Positions 24,960-35,249 of a stretch of DNA of 64,000 bases are shown here, piece after piece (position 1 is the stretch's first letter; each line of letters begins with the position of its first letter). The stretch is from positions 23,066,987 through 23,130,986 of the forward strand of contig CP136063.1 in assembly GCA_032622095.1 (NCBI GenBank). The letters are read 5' to 3'. The DNA comes from Siphonodentalium dalli. Lineage: Eukaryota > Mollusca > Scaphopoda > Gadilida > Siphonodentaliidae. The position numbers were made by a program, and so were the translations under genes. The notes below the pieces were generated by a model. The model did not search any database and had not been told where the DNA came from. It was given only the letters and a program-made list of their open reading frames with translations.

Positions 24960-25640
24960 AGCTTACAGTGAAAAAGAAAATTGAAAAATACTTGAAATTA
25001 ACATCTTTTGTATGCCACTGCCGCACAGGCATCCGGAAAGTTCACACAACCATCCATAAGTAATAAGTCAAAAACGATCACAAAAACTCTTAAAGGTACT
25101 CAATACGATCAGACGGTCACCATATCATCAAGATACAACAACATTTCTTCAAAATAAGCTTTAGTTATCAGAATCAATTTATTGCAACAAAATAATGCTA
25201 ACCGCTGTCAACTATGGTATCAAATTTCCCAAAACGTGTTATTTATCAGCATTTTGTTCAACAAAATATAACCATATTATTACTTAAGTATCACAAAATT
25301 TGGCCGTATTACCTCTTGATTTTAGAGTTATCCATCTCCATCCGCAATTTTGTCCGAGATCGTCCGTTTTGACCATGTGTTCCTGGGCCACAAATTATTG
25401 CACATCTTGAGAGATAACAAACTTCAAAAATTGATATGTGATCACTCTGAGCTTTGATGGGTGGGTTCCTTGACTCAAATCAAATATTTTTTACCCCGAA
25501 GCCAAAGAAATGGTAATTTAGGATCGTTAAGTTTGGATAATGCATCTTTAATTGAGAACGCTCTTTATTATCTACTGCTTTTGGGTGACGGAATTTAAAT
25601 ATCAATGCTTTTTATAAGAGACAGTCTATAACAAGAGATG
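24960..25640. other. No gene; dispersed repeat related to 29230-29350
   Basis: GGTACTCAATACGATCAGA and CAGTTATCAGAATC-type pieces are shared between 25090-25200 and 29240-29350. Confidence 0.45.
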
Positions 25641-25761
25641 GTCACGCTTCCAGATGCACAAGGTAACTTGCGGACAGCAGCCCCACACATGTTTGGAAAG
25701 ATGACAGCATTGTTGATTTCAATTGGATGACTGATAAAAACAACGAAAATGAAGTTTCTCT

Positions 25762-26145
25762 GGAACTAGATGCATGATTGACAGGTGTTGGTACCACAAG
25801 GCGTGAACTAGATGCATGATTGACAGGTGTTGGTACCACAAGGCGTGAACTAGATGCATGATTGACAGGTGTTGGTACCACAAGGCGTGAACTAGATGCA
25901 TGATTGACAGGTGTTGGTTCCACAAGGCGTGAACTAGATGCATGATTGACAGGTGTTGGTACCACAAGGCGTGAACTAGATGCATGATTGACAGGTGTTG
26001 GTATCACAAGGCGTGAACTAGATGCATGATTGACAGAGGTGTTGGTTCCACAAGGCGTGAACTAGATGCATGATTGACAGGTGTTGGTACCACAAGGCGT
26101 GAACTAGATGCATGATTGACAGGTGTTGGTTCCACAAGGCGTATT
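25762..26145. repeat. 42-bp minisatellite, ~9 units
   Basis: Unit GAACTAGATGCATGATTGAC then AGGTGTTGGTACCACAAGGC GT. 42 is a multiple of three, so one minus-strand frame repeats PTPVNHASSSRLVV. One unit (near 26035) has two extra bases that break the frame. No splice sites flank it in a way that suggests a gene. Confidence 0.95.
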
Positions 26146-26146
26146 T

Positions 26147-26504
26147 GTAAGCCTGTAAATAGTGTGACTGTAATTAGCAGATTGTTGTCCCCAGAGAGTG
26201 AATTTAGTGATGCTATCCCAGATGGTAGGCTAGCATCACCAAATTCACCATCTGGGAACCTCATTCTGCTTAGGCCTCAACTGCCATGGGTTACCTAGTA
26301 ACCTAGGATCAGATTGAAGTTCCCCAGTTGAAGTTGGTGATGTTCAGTTTACCCATTATTCACCTCAATTATGCATTTTATCTTCTGAAAATTAGGGAAC
26401 TTTCCAGAAAGGAAAAAGTAACTAAAACAATGGTAATTTGAGACTATAGATAATTTCCAGAATATGAGACATAAGCAGAATGAGGTCCCCAGAGGGTGAA
26501 TTTT
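26147..26504. mobile_element. Truncated hAT-like hairpin composite
   Basis: Starts TAAGCCTGTAAATAGTGTG, contains one full hairpin (26175-26273) and the family linker, and is cut within the second hairpin after GAGGGTGAATTTT. Confidence 0.65.
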
Positions 26505-26614
26505 GGATTGCATATTCTTTGCTCACAAAGAGATCTAAATTTATGGAAGTGTATATTAAGATCAAGTTTATGAGTCATAACCAAAAAGATTGAAGACAAA
26601 TTTACTATAACGCA

Positions 26615-26765
26615 CAAGCCTTGAAATAGTGTGTCAGTCATTTGCAGAATGAGGTCCCCAGAGGGTGAATTTAGTGATGCTACCCCGCATAGCGGGCTAG
26701 CATCACCAAATTCACCCTCTGGGGACCTCATTCTGCAAATGACAGACACACTATTTCAAGGCTTG
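26615..26765. mobile_element. 151-bp hAT-like single-hairpin MITE with 8-bp target duplication
   Basis: CAAGCCTTGAAATAGTGTGT and its inverse at the end form an almost perfect hairpin. ATAACGCA precedes (26607-26614) and follows (26766-26773). An 8-bp duplication is typical of the hAT superfamily. Confidence 0.9.
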
Positions 26766-26970
26766 ATAACGCACAATATAGAATTTGTCTTCACACTGCA
26801 TAAACGAAACAAGAGATACCTTTAATAATCCGATAACATAGACTGAAATATTCTAATAATACATAATGTACAATTTGTGAAAGAACAGGATGTAACAGAG
26901 TTTACATAAATATAACTAAATACCGCACAATGGAAATCAAGTCTGGGGAAAGAGGGAGACAGCAGTTTAT

Positions 26971-27438
26971 TTAACCCTTTCAGTGCCAGGTCCGATTTTT
27001 GTATCAACCCATATACCCTGTGCCAATGCATTCTCTTATATATGCGAGTCGACCATAGGTCGCCTCGCATATATAAGAGAATGCATTAGCCTAACAATTT
27101 TTCATCATTTGTTATTATTTTTTACAATTTTAATAATTTTTTCTTATATTCTTTAACAGACTTATTTTGTAGGTTTATGCCAGGGAATCTCACGTTTTTC
27201 ATGGGCATCAAAATTATTACTATGAATACTTGGTGATAGTTTTGAGTTATAACATGCCCCTAAGGTTTTATCCAGTTTGTTTTTAAATTCGCTATAGCAT
27301 GCTTAAGCATACCCAAAAAAAATTCAACCAAAAAAATCTAAAAAAAAACAAAAACAATTTTTTACTTTTATTTCGGGCCGATTTTACAGGCCGTAAATTA
27401 GGGCCGATGAGATCAGCCCCTGGCACTGAAAGGGTTAA
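26971..27438. mobile_element. TTAA family B element
   Basis: TTAA, CCCTTTCAGTGCCAGG and the inverse CTGGCACTGAAAGGG at the ends. It contains one family A-type palindrome plus AT-rich sequence and AGGGCCGATGAGATCAGCCC. Confidence 0.85.
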
Positions 27439-27547
27439 AGGGCTACTGTCCACTAAATCCAGCCATTTATGGGACCATCTCCTTTTATAATCAACAGAAT
27501 GTATGCAACAAATGAATGAATTTTAGCCATGGATTAGTGCAAAACAT

Positions 27548-27684
27548 ATCAGAAAACATTTATACCTTGGGAGATCACCCCATGTCAGTAGGTTGGTGAT
27601 GATGGGGTATGACTTTTAGCCATGGATTAGTGCAAAACATATCAGAAATATTTATACCTTGGGAGATCACCCCATGTCAGTAGG
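27548..27684. repeat. ~100-bp direct repeat
   Basis: TAGCCATGGATTAGTGCAAA through CCCATGTCAGTAGG occurs twice (from 27523 and from 27617). The second is interrupted by the element at 27685. Confidence 0.85.
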
Positions 27685-28128
27685 CAAGCCTGCAAATAGC
27701 GTGTCTGTCATTTGCAGAATGAGGTCCCCAGAGGGTGAATTTAGTGATGCTATCCTGCACAGCAGGCTAGCATCACCAAATTCACCCTCTGGAGACCTCA
27801 TTCTGCTTAGGCCTCATCTTCTGGGAAGTTTCTATAGTATCAAATTAACATTGTTTTTAGTTACATTTCCATTCTAGGAAGTTTCTATATCCCCTAATTT
27901 GCAGAAGATAAAATTCATAATTGAGGTGCCCAATGGGTGAACATCACCAACTTCAACTGGGAAACTTCAATCTGATCCTAGGTCTGCCATATCAGTTGAC
28001 GGCCTAAGCAGAATGAGGTCCCCAGAGGGTGAATTTAGTGATGCTAGCCCACTATGCGGGATAGCGTCACTAAATTCACCCTCTGGGGACTTATTCTGCA
28101 AATGACAGACACCCTATTTGCAGGCTTG
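27685..28128. mobile_element. 444-bp hAT-like element, two hairpins, 8-bp target duplication
   Basis: Ends CAAGCCTGCAAATAGCGTGT and the inverse. TCAGTAGG is present on both sides (27677-27684, 28129-28136). The empty site TGTCAGTAGGTTGGTGATGA is present at about 27580-27605. It lies 93 bases downstream of the gene's stop codon. Confidence 0.9.
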
Positions 28129-28220
28129 TCAGTAGGTTGGTGATGATGGGGTATGTTGTAGGAAATTGTTGACAGATGGACACCAACCCAAGGCAATAGC
28201 TCAATTTGCTAAAAATTGTA

Positions 28221-28684
28221 TCATTTGTAGCTCTGGTAAGATGGAGGAGGCGCGGGAGCTCCGTCAGGGTAAACCGTGGGAGGGGGCTGAGGAGCAGACG
28301 GCTCGATAGATCCGCCCGTCATCAGAGGAGCTGTTGGGTCCGCCTCCTTCTTCATAACTTCATCATACGATGGTGGGAGATTTGTTGCAGCGTCATCATG
28401 CTGTGGTGTCGGTGTAACATTATGTCGCACCCTCTGTGAGACATCATGCCACGGTTCAGGTTCAGGCTGTGGAGTCGGCGAGACATCATGCCACGGTTCA
28501 GGTTCAGGCTGTGGAGTCGGCGAGACATCAGGCCTCACGTTGCTGACTGTCGGATGATATATTACGTTGGATCCATGTGCATCGGTTGTTTGTGACTGTG
28601 GATTGTAGTTATCTGGTCTGTTGGACCCATATGCATCGGTCGTTTGTGACTGTGGTGTGTAGTTATATGGTGGATAATTCACTG
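28221..28684 (-). CDS. Terminal exon: proline-rich cytoplasmic tail with two PPxY motifs
   Basis: 464 nt from acceptor to stop codon TGA (28221-28223), coding residues 364-517. The tail contains PPSYDEV (467-473) and a C-terminal PPSYQSYK, both matching the PPxY consensus bound by WW domains such as those of NEDD4-family ubiquitin ligases. It also contains two internal repeats: PQSQTTDAYGSN / PQSQTTDAHGSN, and a 14-residue unit VSPTPQPEPEPWHD present twice in near-perfect DNA repeats of 42 bp. The acceptor is a NAGNAG (TTTCAGCAG), so inclusion of Ala364 may vary. A PPxY tail suggests regulated endocytosis or ubiquitination (inference). No AATAAA was seen in the 93 bases between the stop and the hAT-like element at 28128. 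Confidence 0.85.
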
Positions 28685-28734
28685 CTGAAATAAATAGACA
28701 AGGATACGATAGATATAGAATACACACAAAGTAT

Positions 28735-29228
28735 TTCTGAATACCAATTATACACCACTCGTGGGATTGATGATTTACCGCACAAGCTTTAGCAGGGACG
28801 CCGGAAGCATCCAAGGGCAGGGGGGCAGAGCCTACAAAAAGGGCATTTTTCCGCAAAAAAGGGCATTTTCTCCGCAAACTCGGGAAAATAATCATAAATT
28901 CATTGTGGCAAAAATCCCTATTTTAATGGTATTTGTCGGTTTTTATGGCCGTTTTGTGATAAAATTGACAAAAAATTAATATTCCTTGTGAAATTGGTGG
29001 TATTTGGAGCAAAAAAGTCACATTTTGATATAAAAACATGAGATTAAACACACAAAAAGCATTTTCTGTCTCCAGAAAAAGGGCAAGTCCTGCCCCCGCT
29101 CGCCCCCCTTGGCCAAGGGCAGGGGGGTCAGCTGCCCCCCTCTGCCCCCCTCTTCCGGCGCCCCTGAGCTTTAGTGAGTGCAGTAACTCATCAATCCCAG
29201 GAGTGGTGTAAATTTGGTATTCAGAAAC
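28735..29228. repeat. Foldback element in the last intron, interrupted in its loop
   Basis: TTCTGAATACCAATTATACA then CCACTCGTGGGATTGATGA pair with TCATCAATCCCAGGAGTGGT then GTAAATTTGGTATTCAGAA. An hAT-like element fills the loop. Confidence 0.8.
28793..29166. mobile_element. 374-bp hAT-like MITE, CAGGGACGCCGGAAG ends
   Basis: Inverted ends CAGGGACGCCGGAAG / CTTCCGGCGCCCCTG, with AGCTTTAG on both sides (28785-28792, 29167-29174). C/G-rich termini (AGGGGGGCAG) surround an AT-rich centre. Confidence 0.9.
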
Positions 29229-29229
29229 A

Positions 29230-30005
29230 CTAGATAAAGGTACTCAATCCGATTTGATGGTCCTCATATAATCAGATTCCAACACCAATAACATTTTTAG
29301 AAATGCTGCTTCAGTTATCAGAATCTATTAATTGCCCAAAAATAATGGTTCAATATTGTCTTATCATCAGTGTTCAAGCCGTCGGTGGCCAAAGTTTCGT
29401 TTGGCCAAACTTTTTTTCACCACAAATGGAGACAGAAATCTAATTTAAAAAATAGATCGACGAAGTTAAGTGATGATAATATCACCGGTTTTGGATTGGA
29501 AACACGAGTATCGTATTTCGGATACATAATATGATGACAACCCAAATTTATTTTGCAAGGGGAGCCTTGTTTGAATGGTGATGGTTGTATAAAGGCGATT
29601 ACTAATCGTCAAAACACTTAATCTCTGCACTGGTGATATCATATTTGTTGATTATGCGGTCTGTAAGACGAAATACGTAAATGCATTGTCCTGTAATTCC
29701 ATGTACCAGCAATGGTATGTCAGTTACGTAATATGTCGTAAACTGCCTCCCGTCTTATAATAACCAGGCTTCACACCATAAAGGTTATTAATACAACAAT
29801 AGGTATGAACACCTCACGATAATAAGTAACAGAACTGTTGTTTTATTTCGGTGAAAATAGCGATGATAACTAACACACCCCATTACTTGATTAGTTGGCG
29901 AACATGGTGTCAGCGACGCAACAATGAGTGAGAGAGTTATATATTTGAAAAATATAATTTAGTCATCAATTTTTAGCTCAGAAAATGAGGATTTAATTTG
30001 GCCAA
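29230..30005. other. No gene seen (intron)
   Basis: The first 120 bases resemble 25090-25200; the rest is not recognised. Confidence 0.4.
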
Positions 30006-30006
30006 T

Positions 30007-31560
30007 GTTTAGCTCAACTTTACTTTGTCAAGTTTGAGCTATTGCCATGGCTTTGTCGTCCGTCGTCTGTGTGTGCGTGTGTGTGCGTGATTTGTCAACA
30101 ATTTCCGTTAGCACGGGCTACAGGTCATACCTTTCGTCGGATCATTATGAAATTTGTCATGGCTGTTGACATTGACAAAAAATCTTGGATTTCAAAATTC
30201 AATCCATTAGCACGGGCTACAGGTCGTACTGTTCGTCTGATAATCATGAAATTTGTCATGGATGTTAATATTGACATGTAGATGGGAACGAGTCATTTGG
30301 GGTCGTTCGGCCAAAAAAAGATGGCTGACAGCAGCCATCTTGGATTTTACTCTTTGCATGACTAACACCTTTGGCACAGGCTACAGGTCGAAGCTTTGGT
30401 CATATCATTATGAAATTTGTCATGGCTGTTGACATTGACATGTAGATGGGAAACGAATCATTTTGGGGTCATTCGGCAAAAAAACATGGCCACCAGCGGC
30501 CATCTTGGATTTCAAATTTAAATCCATTATACGGGCTACAGTTTATACTGTTCGTCTGATCATCATGAAATTTTTCCTTGGCTGTTAATATTGACATGTA
30601 GATGGGAACGAGTCATTTTGGGGTCGTTAGGCCAAAAAACATGGCTGCCAGCAGCCATCTTGGATTTTACTCTTTGCATGACTAAATCCTTGGGCACGGG
30701 CTACAGGTCGTAACTTTGGTCAGATCTTCATAAAATTTGTCATGGATGTTAACAATGACATGTAGATGCAAACAAGTCATTTTGGTGTCATTCGGCCAAA
30801 AACATGGCCGCCAGCAGCCATCTTGGATTTTACTCTTTGGATGACTAAATCGTTTGGCACAGGCTACAGGTCGTATCTTTGGTCAAAACATTATGAGATT
30901 TGTCATGGCTGTTGACATTGACATCTAGATGGGAATGAGTCATTTTGGGTCATTCGGCAAAAAAACATGGCCACCAGTGGCCATCTTGGATTTAAAAATT
31001 CAATCCATTAGCATGGGTTACAGATCGTACTATTCGTCTGATCATTGTGAAATTTGTCATCGATGTTAATATTGACATTTAGATCGGAACAATTCATTTT
31101 TGGGTCTTTTGGCCAAAAAACATGACCCCTAGCAGCCATCTTGGATTTTACTCTTTGGATGACTTAATCCTTTGGCACGTGCTACAGGTCGTAGCTTTGG
31201 TCAGATCATCATGAAATTTGGAATGGATGTTAACAATGACATGTGGATGGGAATCGAGTCATTTTGGGGTAATTCAGCAAAAAAACATGGCCACCAGCAG
31301 CCATCTTGGATTTCACTCTTTGTATGACTAAATCCTTTGGCACGGGCTACAAGTCCTAACTTTGGTCAGATCATTATGAGTTTTTTTGGGGTCATTCGGC
31401 AAAAAAACGTGGCTGCCAGTGGCCATCTTGGATTTTACTCTTTGCATAACTAGGCCTTTTAACTTGTCACATTCCTACTCACTCCATTGACTGTAACACA
31501 TGAAATTATTCCCTTTCCAAGTTGAGCTACAGTGTCATTGACACTTTCATTTTTTATTTG
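30007..31560 (-). mobile_element. Pearl-like element, type P, minus orientation
   Basis: Ends with a hairpin AGCTCAACTTTACTTTG...TTTGAGCTATTGCCATGGC and a GTCGTCCGTCG microsatellite. About eight ~160-bp core units each contain AGCAGCCATCTTGGATTT and TTTGTCATGGMTGTT. The other end has the AGTGTCATTGACACTTTC motif (about 31530-31550). Confidence 0.75.
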
Positions 31561-31748
31561 GGCACTGAAAATTTCATTTGGCCAATTTTTTGGTCCAGCA
31601 CTGCTTATCATGGCAAATAATGTTGCGATGCCTTTGTATGTCAAATAATATTGTAATGTCCTGTTTGCGAGTATCGTGCTACAGTGTAGCATGAAGAGGG
31701 CTTCATCCTCCACTGCACCTCTATGACATTGCTTACTTATGTGTTTCT

Positions 31749-32212
31749 CTAACCCTTTACCCAACAAACCGGCCAAAAACGCCCAAATAAAGCTTCAACA
31801 GCCTAAAATATCTTCGGTCTGTCTCAATAACACCATACAAATATGGATATCATTGGAACCGGCTCATTGACCACATTGTGATAGTTACAGTTATGCCCTG
31901 TGCCAATACATTCTCTTATATATGCGAGTCGACCATAGGTCGCCTCGCATATATAAGAGAATGCATTGGCCTAAAAAAAAAAATTTTAACTTTTTTTTAC
32001 CATTTTTTCTTACATTCTTTAACAATTTTATAATTTTTTCTTACATTTTTTAACAATTTTTATAATATTTTTCTACATTCTTTGACAATTTTATCATTTT
32101 TAATATGTGTTAAGCCAATGCATTCTCTTATATATGCGAGGCGACCTATGGTCGACTCGCATATATAAGAGAATGCATTGGCACAGGGCCGTTCTGTTGG
32201 GTAAAGGGTTAA
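31749..32212. mobile_element. TTAA hairpin MITE, family A, copy 5
   Basis: The right TTAA is intact; the left target reads CTAA. The spacer between the two palindromes has expanded through repeats of TTTCTTACATTCTTTAACAA. Confidence 0.8.
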
Positions 32213-32429
32213 TGAGATACCTGCTGTTATAATAATAACAAAGCGTTCGTCGAATAAAACACCGCTAACTAAATCCGTACGCATATAGGGGTGAAGGAGA
32301 AGATCACTCGATCTTTTCGACCATCCCGGGCGCTTCGCGCCCAACCACTATCCTCTCCGTACGCATATACAAAAGTACAAAACTACTATACATGTTCTAC
32401 ATAAATTTTCGTAGGTTTGGTATGTCCAA

Positions 32430-33215
32430 GTCTGAGTTTAGTGTGCATTTCATTTGCAGAATGAGATCCCCAGAGGGTGAATTTAGTGAAGGTCCCCAGA
32501 GGGTGAATTTAGTGACGCTATCCCGCATAGCATCCCAAAATTCACCCCATGGGGACCTCATTCTGCATGGAGTCATCTGCTATGGGAGACATAGACTCAG
32601 ATTGAAGTTCCCAAATGGTGAATATTGTGATGAACACCCATTGGGAACCTCGATTATGCAATTTTTCGTCTGCAAATTTGGGGATATAGAGAAACTAAAC
32701 TAAACTAAAAAAGAATCTGTGTGAAGAAGAAACTTTCCAGATAATATGAGGCCTAAGCAGAATGAGATTCCCAGAGGGTGAATTTAGTGATGCTAGCCCG
32801 CTATGCCGGATAGAGTCACTAAATTCACCCTCTGGGGACCTAATTCTGCAAATAACAGGCACCTTATTCTCAGACCTGGGTATGCATAACTTTCCCAACA
32901 TCTAGATTGTCGTAACTCATTAGCAATTATGAGAAGTTTTGGCATTCTTCAAATCAGAGAACTTTCGTCACCAATGTTGAACCTTCATCACAAGTGTTTC
33001 CCACAAGCCTGAGATTAGTGTGCCTGTCATTTGAAGAATCACTAAATTCACTCTCTGGGGACCCCATTCTGCTTTGGCCGCATCTTCTCTGGAAAGTTTC
33101 TTTATTATAAAATTTTTATAGAAACTTCTTCACAGATTCTATTTCTTGTTTAGTTTAGTTTCTCTATATCCATAAATTGGCAGATAACTGAGGTTCACAA
33201 TGGGTGTTCATCACA
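32430..33215. mobile_element. hAT-like hairpin composite, degenerate
   Basis: Hairpins at about 32456-32564 (with an internal duplication of GGTCCCCAGAGGGTGAATTT) and 32757-32850, plus a half at 33035-33075. Confidence 0.65.
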
Positions 33216-33219
33216 ATAT

Positions 33220-33545
33220 TCATCATTTGGCGAGCGGAACCCAAATTCGAACTTGACCTGTATTTCAGGCTAGTAAACGCACATGCAAAATTTCATTACG
33301 TTCACTTCAAATTTACTAAAGTTATCATCCGGAAACAAAAATTGAGTACACATTCCAACAATAAGGGCCGTAACTCTGGTTAAAATTGGCGGGCAGAATC
33401 CGAATTCGAACTTGACCTGTATTTTGTGCCATACCAAATTTCATTCCATTCAGTTTACACTTACTAAAGTTATCGTCCGGAAAAAAAAAAAAAGCAAATG
33501 GACGGATGGATGGATGAACCAATAACATAATACGTTCCGTTTTTT
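33220..33545. mobile_element. Pearl-like fragment
   Basis: Two ~130-bp units with AACTTGACCTGTATTT and CTAAAGTTATCRTCCGGAAA, then GGACGGATGGATGGATGAAC. Confidence 0.55.
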
Positions 33546-33780
33546 TTCAAAATGGTCATAAACGGTCATATAAAAATTGCCACATGGCTCCGTGATCATG
33601 TGATTAGAATTCAGGGTCATTTAAAAAAATCCGCAATCGACTAGCTTCTATTTACACTGGGAGGCTGTGGGCACACACAACAAGCAATTCTTCCCACATG
33701 CACTGGTTGAGTATATGCGATGGATATGCATGTGAGTATATAATACATAAGTTTTGTACATCTCGTCAATGATGTGATTT

Positions 33781-34064
33781 ACATTGGTTGGTGGGAATAT
33801 TGATGATGTGATTTACCTTGGTTGGTGGGTATATTGCCTTTATTTACCTCGGTTGCTGTGTATATTGCCTTTATTTACCTCGGTTGCTGTGTATATTGCC
33901 TTTATTTACCTTGGTTGGTGGGAATGTTGCCTTTATTTACCTTGGTTGGTGGGAATATTGCCTTTATTTACCTTGGTTGGTGGGAATATTGCCTTTATTT
34001 ACCTTGGTTGGTGGGAATATTGTCTTTATTTACCTTGGTTGGTGAGAATATTGCCTTTATTTAC
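33781..34064 (-). repeat. 31-bp minisatellite of 5' splice sites, continuing from the transmembrane exon
   Basis: Ten units, nine of them 31 bp apart. The plus-strand start motif ACCTTGGTTGGTGGG lies at 34063, 34032, 34001, 33970, 33939, 33908, 33877, 33846 and 33815, and a diverged unit starts at 33781. On the minus strand every unit reads (exon-like) ACCAACCAAG followed by GTAAAT, the same junction as the real exon end. The first unit is the authentic exon end. Two units carry ACCGAG instead of ACCAAG and the last AACCAAT, but all keep GTAAAT. Skipping the first donor gives Q-G-K-stop. Confidence 0.9.
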
Positions 34065-34211
34065 CTTGGTTGGTGGGTATATTGCCTTTGGAGCCATAAC
34101 GAAAGTAATAACAGCAGCAGGAAACTACGATACAGACAGCAAAAGTTATACCAAGTATCACGAGCACACGAGTTGATGGACCTTTTGATTTCTTCTTATA
34201 ACTTGAGTCGT
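34065..34211 (-). CDS. Exon: transmembrane helix
   Basis: 147 nt, phase 1 to 1, with acceptor ATATTTTTTGCAG and donor GTAAAT, coding residues 315-363. A basic patch (YKKKSK) precedes about 22 hydrophobic residues, VLVILGITFAVCIVV then SCCCYYF, followed by RYGSK. The three cysteines at 346-348 lie where palmitoylation is common in single-pass proteins. The stop-transfer placement after two extracellular modules and before a proline-rich tail gives a type I topology if an upstream signal peptide exists. The exon is short and hidden among repeats; it was found from the phase requirement and the helix. Its last 5 codons and donor form the unit of the 31-bp array that follows. Confidence 0.8.
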
Positions 34212-34235
34212 CTGCAAAAAATATAGTATATCATT

Positions 34236-34570
34236 AATGTTATGTGAAACACTCTAGGCAATCAAATAGAAATGGAGAATAATCTTGCTGAAAGTAGTTA
34301 TTTTTATGAACATTAATCCAAATTTCCGACAAACGCCGTCAATCTTATATACTGATTAATTAAATGCAATGACTCTCGATGGTTAAATCGCCGATAGTTG
34401 CGTCGCGAAATGAGATGTAAATATCTACAATTGTGCATAGTTAGTATGGTCGATTTCTTTGAGATTTTCGATGATGTCATTAGAATGCTGCATTCCTCCA
34501 TTGGCATAGCGCCTGAAGACTACGTGTACCTTATCAGTTTCACACTGAACAAGTCCATTATGTCTTTAAC
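34236..34570. repeat. Dispersed repeat S, copy 2
   Basis: One end lies about 25 bases upstream (transcript sense) of the transmembrane exon's acceptor. It contains the AATGGAGAATAATCTTGCTG and CTTATCAGTTTCACACTGAA landmarks. Confidence 0.7.
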
Positions 34571-34576
34571 AATAGC

Positions 34577-34760
34577 AAGGGCATAATGGGTGAGGGTTTG
34601 ACAAGAATGATTAACAACACAAGGGCATAATGGGTGAGGGTTTGACAAGAATGATTAACAACACAAGGGCATAATGGGTGAGGGTTTGACAAGAATGATT
34701 AACAACACAAGGGCATAATGGGTGAGGGTTTGACAAGAATGATTAACAACACAAGGGCAT
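34577..34760. repeat. 44-bp minisatellite, ~4 units
   Basis: GGGCATAATGGGTGAGGGTT then TGACAAGAATGATTAACAAC, identical units. Confidence 0.95.
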
Positions 34761-35249
34761 CAAAGACCACTAATAACCCATCAACACATCAGAACTAAAC
34801 TGTTCTTTTGCAGGAAAATGAGATATTGGTATATCTTTCGAATCGGTGTGGATATTCCTGTATGAAAATCACCAGATATCGTGTCTAATACCAAACTTGA
34901 ATGAGAGGCTGTGTAAATCTGTTCCATCTCAAAAACTCTCTTTATTGACAGTGCTATATTGTTCTATATCTCCACTGTGGACCAATGAATCTATTTATTT
35001 TGTACCATTAAATGAATTAACGTGATTAAATAAATTTCAGTGCTAAAATGTTGTACATGTATCTCTGACCTTCAATATAGAAAGCAATGGAACCCAAACT
35101 TGGCAGAGTGTCAGCGAAGCGATTGGTTGAAAGCAATGCTTTCTCACTCCTAGGTATGAACATCCTTATTTCTGGATAAATTATTTGGTTAAAATAAAAC
35201 AGAAAATGGCGTTATTTGGGATTTTAATTTGCACGTTTTTATGATTAAA

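Noticed and set aside
33784-34226. Plus-strand frames of 75-134 codons (LGWWVYCLYLP repeats)
   Set aside because: Antisense reading of the 31-bp splice-site array and the transmembrane exon.
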